Source: Qipengyuania xiapuensis (GTDB lineage: Bacteria; Pseudomonadota; Alphaproteobacteria; Sphingomonadales; Sphingomonadaceae). From it: a DNA stretch of 64,000 nucleotides. How positions within the stretch are numbered: position 1 is the first letter of the stretch; each line of letters starts with the position of its first letter. Shown piece after piece: positions 45,256-54,741 of this stretch. The notes beneath the pieces were generated by a model. That model did not search any database. It saw nothing but the letters and a program-made list of their open reading frames with translations, and was not told the DNA's origin. The stretch is from positions 806,001 to 870,000 of the forward strand of contig NZ_JAIGNL010000001.1 in NCBI RefSeq assembly GCF_019711395.1, in the 5' to 3' direction. A program made the position numbers and the translations under genes.

Positions 45256-46365
45256 TCAGCCGTGCGGCGTGACGAGGTATTTCTCGCCCGTCTTCATCTG
45301 GCGATAGTCGAGGATCGCATCCTTGGTCAGCATGCCTTCGAGGTCGACCTTGGTCTTGTAGTGGCTGGCGAAAGTGGTGGTGAGGTTTTCGAGCACGCGG
45401 GTGCGCATGCGCATCACGGTTTCCATCCCGGCGTTCTGCAGGAACGGCGTCAGCAGCCAGCCCGATAGCGTCCAGCCGAAGCCGTAGGCAGGCGTCAGCA
45501 CGGTGGGCCCGAAATCGAGGCGGCCATAGATGAACATGCGCTTCTGCTGGTTCGACCCGTAGCGCGAATATTCGGTCATCTTGGACACGGCGACCTGTTC
45601 CATCGCGCGGAAGCAGCTGTCGACCATCTGCCCGCCGCCGATCGGATCGAAGCCGTAGAAAGCGTCGGTCTCGTCGATCGCGCTCTTGAGCTGGTCCATG
45701 AAATCGTCGTCCGAGGAATTCACGACATGCTTCGCGCCCTGCGACTTGAGCAGCTCGGCCTGGTCGTCCTTGCGCACGATGTTCACGAGCTCGATGCCGT
45801 CCTCGAGGCAGATGCGGTTGAGCATCTGGCCGAGGTTCGACGCGCCGACCGTGTGCAGGATCGCCTTCTGGCCATCCATCTTCGCGTTCTCGACGAAACC
45901 CAGCGCGGTCATCGGATTGACGAAGCTCGAAGCGCCGGCCTCGCTGCTGTGTTCGCCGAGCGGCAGGCACATGGCCGCATCGGCGATGGCATACTGGCTG
46001 AAGGCATTGCCGGGCACACAGGCGACGCGCTGGCCCATCAGTGCCTTGGCCATGTCGCTGTCACCCGTCGCGATGACCGTGCCTGCGCCTTCGTTACCTG
46101 CCGGAAGCTTCTGGCCGTGGCGCGATTTCGACGCCGAATTGAACGGTTCGGGCATCTTGGCGACGACCTTCCCGTCGGAATACTCCGCGTTCTCGAAGTC
46201 GGCCGCGCCGGTGAGGATCGCGAGGTCTGACGGGTTGATCGGCGCAGCTTCCATCTTGACCAGCACCTGGTTGCCGGTCGGCTCGGGGAAGGTGACCTCC
46301 TCGATTGCAAGCGTGAGCGTGCCGTCGCTTTCGAGCGTGGTGAAAAGCTGTTTGCCGGTGGTCAT
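45256..46365 (-). CDS. Zinc-type medium-chain dehydrogenase/quinone oxidoreductase
   Basis: 369 residues of the MDR superfamily. N-terminal domain with APINPSDLAIL and the GNEGAGTVIATG substrate-entry motif; NAD(P)-binding part near VGASNLGQ. The structural zinc Cys cluster is not evident, so it is closer to zinc-less members. The substrate is unknown. It stands alone, with the stop 3 bases from the asparaginase stop. Confidence 0.85.
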   Translation of the reverse strand: MTTGKQLFTTLESDGTLTLAIEEVTFPEPTGNQVLVKMEAAPINPSDLAILTGAADFENAEYSDGKVVAKMPEPFNSASKSRHGQKLPAGNEGAGTVIATGDSDMAKALMGQRVACVPGNAFSQYAIADAAMCLPLGEHSSEAGASSFVNPMTALGFVENAKMDGQKAILHTVGASNLGQMLNRICLEDGIELVNIVRKDDQAELLKSQGAKHVVNSSDDDFMDQLKSAIDETDAFYGFDPIGGGQMVDSCFRAMEQVAVSKMTEYSRYGSNQQKRMFIYGRLDFGPTVLTPAYGFGWTLSGWLLTPFLQNAGMETVMRMRTRVLENLTTTFASHYKTKVDLEGMLTKDAILDYRQMKTGEKYLVTPHG

Positions 46366-46448
46366 CCAATTCCCTTTCGTTGCGTTACGAAACCTGTTTG
46401 TGGGCCTCGCTACGCCTCGTTCAAGGGCTTGGCTAGGGTGCCGTTACG

Positions 46449-47198
46449 TCAGATGTCGTCCGGATAGGTCGCATCGACGAAGTAAAGCCCATGCGGCGGA
46501 GCGTTGAGGCCGAGCGCCTGCCGGTCCTTCGCTTCCAGTGCTTCTGCGACCTGCTCCTCGCGCCAGCGGCCCATGCCGACCAGCGCGAGGCATCCGACCA
46601 TCGAGCGGACCTGGTGGTGGAGGAAGCTGCGCGCTGCGGCGTGGATGCGGACTTCGTCGCCCTCGCGCTCCACATCGAGCCGGTCGAGGGTCTTTACAGG
46701 GCTTTGCGACTGGCACTGGACCGAACGAAAGGTCGTGAAATCGTGGAGGCCGACCAGCGCCTTGGCTGCGCGGTCCATTGCCTCGTGGTCGAGATCCTGC
46801 GGAACCTGCCAGAGCCGGTTTCGGTCCAGCGTCAGCGGCGCGCGGCGGTTGGCGATGCGGTAGACATAGCTGCGACCGGTGCAGGAAAAGCGCGCATGCC
46901 AGTCGTCCGGCACCACTTCGCAATGCGTCACCGCGATCGGGTCGGGGCGCACCTGCGCATTCAGCGCCTCCATCAGGCGGAAGGGTTCGATGTCCTTCTC
47001 GATATCCATGTGGCTGCGCATGGCGAGCGCGTGGACGCCGGTATCTGTCCTCCCCGCGCTGAAAAGCCGCACTTCCTCGCCCGTGACGCGAAAGGCGGCG
47101 TCTTCCAGCGATTGCTGGACGCTCGGACCATTGTCCTGTCGCTGGAGCCCGACGAAGGGTGTCCCGTCGAATTCGATGGTGAGCGCGAAGCGGGTCAC
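46449..47198 (-). CDS. truA: tRNA pseudouridine(38-40) synthase
   Basis: 249 residues. Isomerises uridines 38-40 in the anticodon arm. The catalytic Asp is in [11 protein letters not shown] near residue 50; the [13 protein letters not shown] motif near residue 195 is also conserved. Start ATG 47198 overlaps the fmt stop (ATGA). Confidence 0.95.
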   Translation of the reverse strand: MTRFALTIEFDGTPFVGLQRQDNGPSVQQSLEDAAFRVTGEEVRLFSAGRTDTGVHALAMRSHMDIEKDIEPFRLMEALNAQVRPDPIAVTHCEVVPDDWHARFSCTGRSYVYRIANRRAPLTLDRNRLWQVPQDLDHEAMDRAAKALVGLHDFTTFRSVQCQSQSPVKTLDRLDVEREGDEVRIHAAARSFLHHQVRSMVGCLALVGMGRWREEQVAEALEAKDRQALGLNAPPHGLYFVDATYPDDI

Positions 47199-48103
47199 GA
47201 GAGGCTCGCGCCTTTCCCGATGGTGTTGCCGCGCAGGAATTCGCCGCGCTCCATCGCCGGCTTGCCCGCGCGCTGGAGGCGGACGGGGCGGATGGCGCCT
47301 TCACCGCAGGCAATCGCGAGATCGTCGTCGAGCACCGTGCCCGGCTCGCCAGAACCCTCGGCCAGTTCGGCGCGAAGCAGCTTCACGCGCACACCGTCCA
47401 TCTCGAACCATGCGCCGGGGAAGGGCGAGAGACCGTGGACGTGGCGCACGACATCCTGAGCCGGACGCGACCAGTCGATCCGCGCCTCGGCCTTGTCGAT
47501 CTTCTTCGCATAGGTCGCCGCTTCGTGATCCTGCTCGACCGGGTGGAGCGCATCGAGATCGATCAGCGTACCGACCATCAACTGCGCGCCCAGCTCGGCC
47601 AGTTCCTCGGTCAGTTCGCCCGTAGTCTTGTCCTCGACCGGCGTGCGCACGGTGGCGAGCATCGGGCCGGTATCGAGGCCCGCTTCCATCTGCATGATGG
47701 TGACGCCGGTCACCTCGTCGCCCGCCATGATCGAGCGGTGGATCGGCGCCGCCCCGCGCCAGTCGGGCAGGAGTGAAGCGTGGACATTGAGGCAGCCGTG
47801 CTTCGGCGCATCGAGGATCGCTTGCGGCAGGATCAGTCCGTAAGCGGCGACCACGCCGATATCGGCCTCGAGCGCGGCGAACTTCTCCTGCTCCTCGGCC
47901 GACTTGAGCAAGGTTGGATGGCGCACTTCGATGCCGAGCCGCTCGGCCAGCTGGTGTACGGCGGTCTTGGTCAGTTCCTTGCCGCGGCGCCCGCCGGGGC
48001 GGGGCGGCTGGGTGTAGACGCACACCACTTCATGCGCGGCATCGACCAGCGCCTGCAGCGTCGGCACGGCGAATTCCGGGCTACCCATGAAGATTATGCG
48101 CAT
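47195..48103 (-). CDS. fmt: Methionyl-tRNA formyltransferase
   Basis: 302 residues. Formylates initiator Met-t[13 protein letters not shown] at the start, the formyl-transfer site [16 protein letters not shown] (His and Asp), and the C-terminal RNA-binding domain. The ATG at 48103 gives the standard MRIIFMGS start. Cotranscribed with truA; def lies close by on the other strand. Confidence 0.95.
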   Translation of the reverse strand: MRIIFMGSPEFAVPTLQALVDAAHEVVCVYTQPPRPGGRRGKELTKTAVHQLAERLGIEVRHPTLLKSAEEQEKFAALEADIGVVAAYGLILPQAILDAPKHGCLNVHASLLPDWRGAAPIHRSIMAGDEVTGVTIMQMEAGLDTGPMLATVRTPVEDKTTGELTEELAELGAQLMVGTLIDLDALHPVEQDHEAATYAKKIDKAEARIDWSRPAQDVVRHVHGLSPFPGAWFEMDGVRVKLLRAELAEGSGEPGTVLDDDLAIACGEGAIRPVRLQRAGKPAMERGEFLRGNTIGKGASLS

Positions 48104-48155
48104 GACGTCTCTTGTGACCTTTCGTGTTCGGCCCCGGCCCCCTATCTGTGCCTCC

Positions 48156-48752
48156 ATGGCATCGCAAGAGATCGAGACGCTGGCCGCCGCGCTGGCACGC
48201 CTTCCCGGCCTCGGCCCGCGCAGCGCGCGGCGTGCCGTGCTGTGGCTGGTGAAACGCCGCGAAAGCGCGCTTCCCGCCCTGTTGGAGGCACTGGCGATGG
48301 TGGGCGAGGCGCTGGTCGAATGCGACACTTGCGGCAATGTCGACACCACGAACCCCTGCGGCATCTGTGCCGACCCGCGCCGCGACGGCAAGGGGCTGTG
48401 CGTGGTAGAGGATGTTGCCGATCTCTGGGCCCTCGACCGGGCGAAGCTCTTCACCGGCAAATATCACGTGCTCGGCGGCAAGCTCTCCGCGCTCGACGGG
48501 ATACGGCCAGAGGATTTGAACATCGCAAGCCTCTTGTCGCGCGTCGAGGAGGGCGGCATCGACGAGGTCGTGCTCGCCATGAATGCCACGCTAGAAGGCC
48601 AGACCACGGCGCATTACCTCGCCGAGCGGCTCGAGGACTTCCCTGTGCGCATCACCCAGCTCGCGCATGGCCTGCCGGTGGGTGGCGAGCTTGATTATCT
48701 CGACGAGGGCACGCTGGCGCAGGCTTTGCGCGCCCGCCGTCCGCTTGGCTAA
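48156..48752 (+). CDS. recR: Recombination protein RecR
   Basis: 198 residues. Helix-hairpin-helix region ([14 protein letters not shown]), zinc finger with [16 protein letters not shown], then the Toprim domain beginning [11 protein letters not shown]. Works with RecF/RecO in loading RecA. The ATG at 48156 matches the family. It is divergent from fmt and 63 bases before def. Confidence 0.95.
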   Translation: MASQEIETLAAALARLPGLGPRSARRAVLWLVKRRESALPALLEALAMVGEALVECDTCGNVDTTNPCGICADPRRDGKGLCVVEDVADLWALDRAKLFTGKYHVLGGKLSALDGIRPEDLNIASLLSRVEEGGIDEVVLAMNATLEGQTTAHYLAERLEDFPVRITQLAHGLPVGGELDYLDEGTLAQALRARRPLG

Positions 48753-48815
48753 GCGATCAGTCTGAGCGGCCCAATTCGATTGAAAAAGGCGGATTCCGCG
48801 CCTATCTGACCCTCC

Positions 48816-49382
48816 ATGGCTATCCGTGAGATTATTGAAGTGCCGGATCCCCGGCTCAAGGTCGTGTCCGAACCGGTTACCGAGTTCGACGATGAACTGC
48901 GCGAGCTCGTCTCCGACATGTTCGAAACCATGTATGACGCGCCCGGTATCGGTCTCGCGGCCATCCAGGTCGGCGTGCCGAAGCGCGTGCTGGTGATCGA
49001 CCTCCAGCCCGAGGACGAGGAAGCCGAGGGCGAGGTTTGCAATCACGGCGGTCACGAACACGTCCACTATCCGACGAAGAAGGAACCGCGGGTCTTCGTG
49101 AACCCCGAAATCCTCGATCCGGCGGAAGAGCTTGCGACTTATCAGGAAGGTTGCCTCTCGGTCCCCGACATCTTCGCCGATGTCGACCGTCCGGCGACCT
49201 GCCGCGTGCGCTACCAGGATCTCGAGGGCGAGACCCACGAGGAAGACATGGAAGGCCTGATGGCCACCTGCATCCAGCACGAGATGGACCACCTCGAAGG
49301 CATTCTCTTCATCGATCACCTCTCGCGCCTCAAGCGCAACATGGCGCTCAAGAAGCTGAAAAAGCTGCGTGAAGCAGCCTGA
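48816..49382 (+). CDS. def: Peptide deformylase
   Basis: 188 residues. Removes the formyl group from nascent Met. The three motifs are [17 protein letters not shown] and QHEMDHLEG, with the metal ligands Cys and the two His. An insert of about 20 residues ([14 protein letters not shown]) between motif 1 and motif 2 is usual in this order. It overlaps the next gene by 14 bases. Confidence 0.96.
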   Translation: MAIREIIEVPDPRLKVVSEPVTEFDDELRELVSDMFETMYDAPGIGLAAIQVGVPKRVLVIDLQPEDEEAEGEVCNHGGHEHVHYPTKKEPRVFVNPEILDPAEELATYQEGCLSVPDIFADVDRPATCRVRYQDLEGETHEEDMEGLMATCIQHEMDHLEGILFIDHLSRLKRNMALKKLKKLREAA

Positions 49383-49566
49383 CAAGATCAGCTGGTCGCG
49401 GGCAGCCGCGGCCGGCCTCCTGTTTGCGCTCGTGATGTGCGCGTGGGTCTGGATCGACCGCAATCCCGGTTTCGACCAGCTGGCGATCCGCTTTTCGGCC
49501 TATTTCGTCGCCTTCACCTTCGGCTTCTATTTCCTCTACAATCTGGTCGCCGGGCAAAAACGGTAG
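49369..49566 (+). CDS. Small two-helix membrane protein
   Basis: 65 residues. GTG start at 49369 within the 3' end of def. Two hydrophobic helices (10-28 and 40-60) separated by [11 protein letters not shown]. No family recognised. Overlap with def supports translational coupling, but there is no second evidence. Confidence 0.6.
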   Translation: MKQPDKISWSRAAAAGLLFALVMCAWVWIDRNPGFDQLAIRFSAYFVAFTFGFYFLYNLVAGQKR

Positions 49567-49784
49567 AAAGCTTCGACGAAACACTAGCGTGTGCGGTCGC
49601 CTCGCGTATGTTGTAGGGGACTCGATGACAGGCAAATCGGGTTGCGAAGAACCGCTTCGCGTTGCCAATGCTAGTGGGCAATCGGTTCCTTTATCTAAGA
49701 CATGACCCTCGGAAGAGCTGCATGTCGGCGGTAACATAACCATCCCAATCTGCGGCGGTGACAGCCCAAGCACAGGAGAGTGGC
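49567..49784. other. Intergenic region of 218 bases
   Basis: The largest gap in the window. It contains a TTGCC/GGCAA hairpin near 49668-49682 and no frame with good codon use on either strand. It probably holds the promoter of the 49-residue gene and rmuC; no clear -35/-10 pair could be chosen. Confidence 0.5.
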
Positions 49785-49934
49785 ATGCGCCATCTCTATA
49801 ACCTGTGTTGCCTGACAGATGGCTGGCACTGGATGCGCATCGCAGAAAGTGGCCATATCATTCGTGTGTCGGATCGCGGATTTGAATCTCGCGATGAGGC
49901 ATACTTTGACATGGTGCGCCATCGTCAGGGCTGA
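49785..49934 (+). CDS. Very small protein of 49 residues
   Basis: Starts at ATG 49785 with AGGAGAG six bases upstream and ends TGA at 49934. It reads MRHLYNLCCLTDGWHWMRIA in its first part and contains an ESGHIIRVSDRGFESRDEA stretch, reminiscent of short DUF2188/DUF1508-like proteins. A ribosome site and good codon use make it a likely gene. Function unknown. Followed by rmuC after 51 bases. Confidence 0.65.
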   Translation: MRHLYNLCCLTDGWHWMRIAESGHIIRVSDRGFESRDEAYFDMVRHRQG

Positions 49935-49985
49935 CAACACCGTGCCGCCGGCGTTCAGCGTCGGCGGCAATGGAGGATATGTGGC

Positions 49986-51398
49986 GTGATGGATCCCATG
50001 CTTTTCATTCTCATGGCGCTGCTGGGCGGCCTCGTGGTCGGCGGCTTCGCCGGTTGGTTCTTCGGTTCGCGCCCGGCGGCCGATTGGAAGGCGCGCCATG
50101 CCGAGCGTGATGCAGAGGCGAAGGACCTTTCCGAGAAACTTTCGCGCATGGCGCCAGAGCTTGCGACCATGTCGGAGCGTGCCGATCGCGCCGACGAACT
50201 CGCACGCAAGCTGGACGAGGAGCGCGAGGCTCACGGAGCACTGAAAGCGAAGGCCGCGGGCTTCGAGGAGCAGAAGCGCCTGCTCGAGGAAAGCCGCGAG
50301 AAGCTGCTCAAGGAATTCGAGAACACCGGTGCCAAGGTGCTCGAGGCTGCGCGCGAGCGGTTCAGCAACGAGGCGACGAGCAGGCTGGGCGAGGCGGAAG
50401 CCAAGCACAAGGAGGCCGTCGCTTCGCTGCTCAAGCCGGTCAACGAACGCCTGCAGAAATACGAGGAACAGGTCGGCTCGCTCGAGCGCCAGCGCGCCGA
50501 TGCCTTCTCGCGCCTCCATCAGCAGATCGAGGGTATGCGTATCTCGCAGGAGGAGGTCCGCAAGGAAGCCCAGCGCCTCGGCAACAGCCTGACCAATGCG
50601 CCCAAAGCGCGCGGCCGCTGGGGCGAACGGGCGCTACAGAACGTGCTCGAACAGGCAGGGCTTGCCGAACATACCGATTTCATTCTCGAGCAGTCGCTCG
50701 AAACCGACGAAGGCCGCCTGCGCCCCGATGCCATCGTCAACGTGCCCGGCCAGAAGAAACTGGTCATCGATGCAAAGGTGTCGCTGAATGCCTACCAGGC
50801 CGCGTTCGAAGCCGATGACGACGATGTGAAGCGCCAGCAGCTTTCGCTGCACGCAAAGTCCATGCGCAGCCACGTCCAGACGCTCGGCGCGAAGAGCTAC
50901 CAGAGCCAGTTCGACGAAGCACCCGACTACGTCGTGATGTTCGTGCCCGGCGAACATTTCGTCGCCGCTGCGCTCGAAGCCGATCCCGACCTGTGGGACT
51001 TCGCCTTCCACAACAAGGTGCTACTGGCCACGCCGACCAACCTCGTAGCCATCGCGCGCACGGTGGCGCAGGTCTGGCGCCAGGACACGATCGCCCGTGA
51101 GGCGGTGGAGATCGGCAAGGCAGGGGCGGAGCTCTATGACCGTCTCGCCGTCGCTGCCGAGCATATGAAGCGCGTCGGCGGCGGTCTCGAGACTGCGGTC
51201 AACAATTACAACAAGTTCGTCGGCAGTTTCGAGCGAAACGTGCTGTCAGCCGGAAGGCGCCTGCACGAAAAAGGCATCGAGATCGGCAAGCGTGAAATCG
51301 AGGAGGTGCCTAAAGTAGAGGCCACTCCGCGCTATAATGCCGAAGACGCAGCGCAAATCGAGGATGGCCGCGCGGAAGACCGCGAGGCTGCGGAATAG
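49986..51398 (+). CDS. rmuC: DNA recombination protein RmuC
   Basis: 470 residues. N-terminal membrane helix (5-25), long coiled coil (40-200), then the RmuC nuclease-like domain (about 230-400) with KARGRWGERALQNVLEQAGL and KKLVIDAKVSLNAYQ. It limits inversion between short repeats. Start GTG 49986, with GGAGG nine bases upstream, or ATG 49989. Confidence 0.92.
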   Translation: MMDPMLFILMALLGGLVVGGFAGWFFGSRPAADWKARHAERDAEAKDLSEKLSRMAPELATMSERADRADELARKLDEEREAHGALKAKAAGFEEQKRLLEESREKLLKEFENTGAKVLEAARERFSNEATSRLGEAEAKHKEAVASLLKPVNERLQKYEEQVGSLERQRADAFSRLHQQIEGMRISQEEVRKEAQRLGNSLTNAPKARGRWGERALQNVLEQAGLAEHTDFILEQSLETDEGRLRPDAIVNVPGQKKLVIDAKVSLNAYQAAFEADDDDVKRQQLSLHAKSMRSHVQTLGAKSYQSQFDEAPDYVVMFVPGEHFVAAALEADPDLWDFAFHNKVLLATPTNLVAIARTVAQVWRQDTIAREAVEIGKAGAELYDRLAVAAEHMKRVGGGLETAVNNYNKFVGSFERNVLSAGRRLHEKGIEIGKREIEEVPKVEATPRYNAEDAAQIEDGRAEDREAAE

Positions 51399-51401
51399 GA
51401 A

Positions 51402-51429
51402 ATTTCGTTGGTTAATCGCGTAACGAAAT
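51402..51429. other. Inverted repeat between rmuC and the PilZ gene
   Basis: ATTTCGTT (51402-51409) and AACGAAAT (51422-51429), a perfect 8-bp pair with a 12-base loop, just after the rmuC stop. The plus strand continues with A, not T, so it is not a forward terminator. It may be an operator for the PilZ gene. Confidence 0.5.
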
Positions 51430-51510
51430 AAAAACATTGTTTCTTGGTGCATAAGACGCAATTGTCGCGTTACTACAATTGTGGTTTCGTAGGCTGACGG
51501 GGTTCGCCAA

Positions 51511-51816
51511 ATGGATTTGAGGCGGGAAAAGCGCTACTCGATTTCGGTCATGGGCCGGTACCGCAAGGGTACCGGTGTGCGCTTCGATATCGCTATCCGC
51601 GATCTCTCCGAATACGGCTGCCAGTTCGCCGACCTGGTTGGCCGGCTCCGCAAGGGTGACGAGATCACCCTGCGCATCGGAGACATCGGCCCGATCGCCG
51701 CACGCACCAAGTGGGTGGAGAAGCGGCAGGTAGGCGTCGAGTTCGACCAGCCGCTGCATCTTTCGGTGCTCGACCACATCATCGAACATGGCGGTACGAA
51801 CAAGGCCGAAGACTGA
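51511..51816 (+). CDS. PilZ domain protein
   Basis: 101 residues. RREKRYSI (R-x3-R pattern) near residue 4 and RDLSEYGC (D-x-S-x2-G) near residue 31 are the c-di-GMP contacts. A single-domain PilZ protein with no other domain. It probably reads c-di-GMP for motility, adhesion or polysaccharide control. Alone between rmuC and a convergent methyltransferase. Confidence 0.9.
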   Translation: MDLRREKRYSISVMGRYRKGTGVRFDIAIRDLSEYGCQFADLVGRLRKGDEITLRIGDIGPIAARTKWVEKRQVGVEFDQPLHLSVLDHIIEHGGTNKAED

Positions 51817-51834
51817 CCTCTTCCGGCACGAATT

Positions 51835-52641
51835 TCAGGATAGAGAAGCGAGTACTTCGTAGCCGAGCACTGCGGCGGCGACCGCAGCGTTGAGGCTGTC
51901 GGCGCGGCCTTTCATCGGCATGGTGACCCGCAGGTCGCAAGCCATCTCATATTCCTCGGGAAGGCCGCGGCTTTCATTGCCGACCATCACGAAACAGGGC
52001 GCCGCATAGGGCGCACCGCGATAGGGCTGGGCATCGCGCAGCGAAGCGGCGACAAGCTGTCCATCGCCTTTTCTCAACCAGCTTTCGAACTCGGCCCAGT
52101 GTGCCTGAGCGAGCTTCTGCGTGAAGATTGCACCCATGCTGGCGCGCACGGTCTCGACACTGAAGGGATCGGCACAGTCGTCGATTAGGATCAGCCCGCC
52201 CGCTCCGATGGCGTCACCGGTGCGCAGCATGGTCCCGATATTGCCCGGATCGCGCAGCGCCTGGGCGACAAGCCAGATATCCGCGCACGAGCGATCGAGC
52301 GTCTCCAGCGAGGTGTCGAACTCGGCAAAAACACCTGCGACCGCCTGCGGATTGTCCTTGCCGGTGATCTTGGAAAGGATGTCCGGCGTGGTCTCGATCA
52401 CTTCGCCGCCGCTGGCCTCGACGGCCTCTTCGAGCGCGGTGAGCAGCGGATGCGGATCGCGGCGATCGGCGAGCACGAGCACTTCGGGAATGTGTCCGCA
52501 TTCGCGCGCGTCGGTGAGCAGGCGCAGGCCTTCGGCAAGGAACCGGCGTGCGGCCTTGCGATGCTTTTTCTCGCGCAGCGCCCGCAGCGCCTTGACGGTG
52601 GGATTGGAAAAGCCGGTGATGACCCGGCGGTGCGCGGCCAT
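51835..52641 (-). CDS. TrmH/SpoU family RNA 2'-O-methyltransferase
   Basis: 268 residues. N-terminal substrate-binding domain (1-100) followed by the SPOUT knotted domain with VAQALRDPGNIGTMLRTG, FVMVGNESRGLPEE and PMKGRADSLNAAVAAAV, the three SpoU motifs. It methylates a ribose in rRNA or tRNA; the target is not set by the sequence. It starts 2 bases after ptsH. Confidence 0.93.
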   Translation of the reverse strand: MAAHRRVITGFSNPTVKALRALREKKHRKAARRFLAEGLRLLTDARECGHIPEVLVLADRRDPHPLLTALEEAVEASGGEVIETTPDILSKITGKDNPQAVAGVFAEFDTSLETLDRSCADIWLVAQALRDPGNIGTMLRTGDAIGAGGLILIDDCADPFSVETVRASMGAIFTQKLAQAHWAEFESWLRKGDGQLVAASLRDAQPYRGAPYAAPCFVMVGNESRGLPEEYEMACDLRVTMPMKGRADSLNAAVAAAVLGYEVLASLS

Positions 52642-52643
52642 GC

Positions 52644-52922
52644 TCAGGGCTCCCCGAAGCCGTCCTCGACCATTGCGGAAAGCTCGGCCATCACGGCATC
52701 GGCATTGTCGCCGGCGACGATCAATTCGATGGTGTCGCCCTTGGCAGCGCCGAGCATCATGAGCCCGAGGATCGAGCCGCCGGCCGCCTCATTGCCACCC
52801 TTGGCCACGCGAACGCTGCAGCCTTCGGGGATCTCCGCGACCGCGCCGACGAACTTGGCGCTGGCCCGCGCATGAAGGCCCCGCTGATTCACGACCGTCA
52901 GTTGTTTACGAAGTTCGCTCAA
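52644..52922 (-). CDS. ptsH: Phosphocarrier protein HPr
   Basis: 92 residues. Phosphorylation site His17 in NQRGLHARASAKFV. The HprK serine site is about Ser50 in GGSILGLMMLGA, so both sites are present. Overlaps the EIIA gene by ATGA. Part of a PTS branch without a local sugar permease. Confidence 0.95.
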   Translation of the reverse strand: MSELRKQLTVVNQRGLHARASAKFVGAVAEIPEGCSVRVAKGGNEAAGGSILGLMMLGAAKGDTIELIVAGDNADAVMAELSAMVEDGFGEP

Positions 52923-53344
52923 CTCGCCTTCCGTGCGCTCTCGATGTCCTGGCCGAGGAATTCGCTCGCCACGGTGATGTAGTTGCGTCCGGCAGTCTGC
53001 GCCGCGGCGACGGCTTCGACGACGTTCATGCTCTTGCGCGCACCGGCAAGGCGGATCAGCATCGGCAGGTTGATGCCGGCGATCACTTCGATCCGTCCGG
53101 TGTCGAGCAGCGAAATGGCCAGATTGGAGGGCGTGCCACCGAACAGGTCGGTGAGGATGATCGCGCCATCGCCCGTGTCGACCTCGCCGATGGCGTCGGC
53201 GATGTCCTTGCGCCGCTGTTCCATATCGTCATTGGGGCCGATGCAGATGGTGGCCACGCCTTCCTGCTTGCCCACCACGTGCTCCATCGCATCGATAAAA
53301 TGTTCGGCAAGCTTGCCGTGGGTGACGAGAATCATGCCGATCAT
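52919..53344 (-). CDS. PTS EIIA component (mannose family)
   Basis: 141 residues. The phosphorylated His9 is in MILVTHGKL. It has the mannose-type EIIA fold with TDLFGGTPSNLA. No EIIB or EIIC follows, so it probably acts as a regulator, as in other alphaproteobacteria. It stops in overlap with ptsH and lies 72 bases after rapZ. Confidence 0.92.
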   Translation of the reverse strand: MIGMILVTHGKLAEHFIDAMEHVVGKQEGVATICIGPNDDMEQRRKDIADAIGEVDTGDGAIILTDLFGGTPSNLAISLLDTGRIEVIAGINLPMLIRLAGARKSMNVVEAVAAAQTAGRNYITVASEFLGQDIESARKAS

Positions 53345-53416
53345 GCGTGCACTGCGTCCGTTGCGTTTCCCGAGGGGTGAAGTTTCTGCGTTTTCGCCAT
53401 TGCGCGTGGTTTGAAA

Positions 53417-54313
53417 TCAACCACGCTCGAGCGGATCGGCGGGGCGGCTTCCAAGATTGCGGTGAATGACCGTGGGCGAAAATCCTGCCTCGCGCAAGAC
53501 CTCGGCGGCCGCTTCCGCGCTGTAAACCGAGCGATGTCTCCCGCCGGTACAGCCGAAGGCGATGTTGAGATAGCTGCGATCCTGGGCGGCGTAACGCGGC
53601 AGCAATTCGAGCAAGGTCTCGGAAATGCGGGCGAAAGCGGGCGCGAAGGCAGGGTCGCCCTCGATATGTTCGCCAACCGCCCGGTCGAGGCCCGTCTGGT
53701 CGCGAAGATCGGGCACCCAGTGCGGGTTATCCAGAAAGCGCATGTCGAACATCAGGTCGGCCAGTGGCGGCATGCCGCGCGCAAAGCCGAAGCTGGAAAC
53801 CGTGATGGTCATCTCTCGCCCACCGCTCCTGCCGAACCGCTCGCGCACGACCTGCTGTAGGTCGCCGGAAGTATAGTCGCTCGTGTCGAGCACGATATCG
53901 GCCCATTGGCGCAAGGGTCCAAGAAGCTCACGCTCGGCCTTGATCCCGGCCGCCACCGGCCGCTCGCGCGCCATCGGGTGTGGGCGGCGGGTTTCGTTGT
54001 AACGACGCTCGAGCTCGGCGGCGGAGCAGTCGATGAACATGGTAGTCAGTTCGACATCGCTGCGCTTGGCCAGCTGCTCGCACAATTCGATTGTCTCGGC
54101 CGGTACGAAGCCGCGGGTCCGCGAATCGAAACCGATCGCGAGCGGGGCCGGATGGTCGCTGTCCCCGCCAAGCATCGAGCCAAGCAAGCGGACAGGGAAA
54201 TTGTCGATCGTCTCCCAGCCCAGGTCTTCCAGCACCTGCAGCGCGGTCGACTTGCCCGCGCCGGACAGGCCGGTCACGAGAAGGATGCGCTGGAGGGACG
54301 GGTCCGTGGTCAT
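53417..54313 (-). CDS. rapZ: RNase adapter protein RapZ
   Basis: 298 residues. Walker A GLSGAGKST near residue 15, Walker-B-like FIDCSAAELERRYNETRR, and the C-terminal FGCTGGRHRSVYSAE, all RapZ signatures. In enteric bacteria it binds GlmZ sRNA and directs RNase E. In alphaproteobacteria it lies beside the regulatory PTS. It overlaps hprK by ATGA. Confidence 0.94.
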   Translation of the reverse strand: MTTDPSLQRILLVTGLSGAGKSTALQVLEDLGWETIDNFPVRLLGSMLGGDSDHPAPLAIGFDSRTRGFVPAETIELCEQLAKRSDVELTTMFIDCSAAELERRYNETRRPHPMARERPVAAGIKAERELLGPLRQWADIVLDTSDYTSGDLQQVVRERFGRSGGREMTITVSSFGFARGMPPLADLMFDMRFLDNPHWVPDLRDQTGLDRAVGEHIEGDPAFAPAFARISETLLELLPRYAAQDRSYLNIAFGCTGGRHRSVYSAEAAAEVLREAGFSPTVIHRNLGSRPADPLERG

Positions 54314-54741
54314 TTGCCGACCGGCAGCCCGTGTTTCTCGAGCGCGTATTCGGCGCGCAGGGCCTGGGTCATGTCTCCCGCGCGGAACATCAGCACGGGG
54401 ATGGAGGTGCCCCTGATATCCGTGTGCGGGATCTCGGTGGGATAGCGCGGCGCTTTCTTCTCGGTCAGCTGCAGCGCCAGCGCGACAGGCGCGCTCGTGG
54501 TGGGCAGCTTGACGAGGCCGACATTGCGCACCTCGATCAGCCCTTCGGTGGTCATCGGCGGATGGGCATGCGGGAAGCCGTCTTCCTCGACGATCCGGAT
54601 ACCGTCATCACCGATCAGCGTGGCGCCGCGGTCGATCAGCGCAAGTGCAAGGCTGGACTTGCCGAGCCCGGGCTCACCCGCGATCAGCAGCGCGCGGCCG
54701 TCGATCGCGACGGCGGTAACATTCGGAATAACTAGCTTCAT
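54310..54741 (-). CDS. hprK: HPr kinase/phosphorylase, short type
   Basis: 143 residues, about half the Gram-positive enzyme: only the kinase domain remains. P-loop GEPGLGKSS near residue 22 and LIGDDGIRI follow; the C-terminal signature is EVRNVGLVKLP. It should phosphorylate HPr on Ser. Overlaps chvG by ATGA and rapZ by ATGA. Confidence 0.92.
   Translation of the reverse strand: MKLVIPNVTAVAIDGRALLIAGEPGLGKSSLALALIDRGATLIGDDGIRIVEEDGFPHAHPPMTTEGLIEVRNVGLVKLPTTSAPVALALQLTEKKAPRYPTEIPHTDIRGTSIPVLMFRAGDMTQALRAEYALEKHGLPVGK

Noticed and set aside
49348-49773. 141-codon open frame on the minus strand between def and rmuC
   Set aside because: It overlaps def and the small membrane gene on the opposite strand and has neither family marks nor a ribosome site.
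51402-51429. Inverted repeat as terminator of rmuC
   Set aside because: The plus strand continues with A residues and no T run, so it does not fit an intrinsic terminator.
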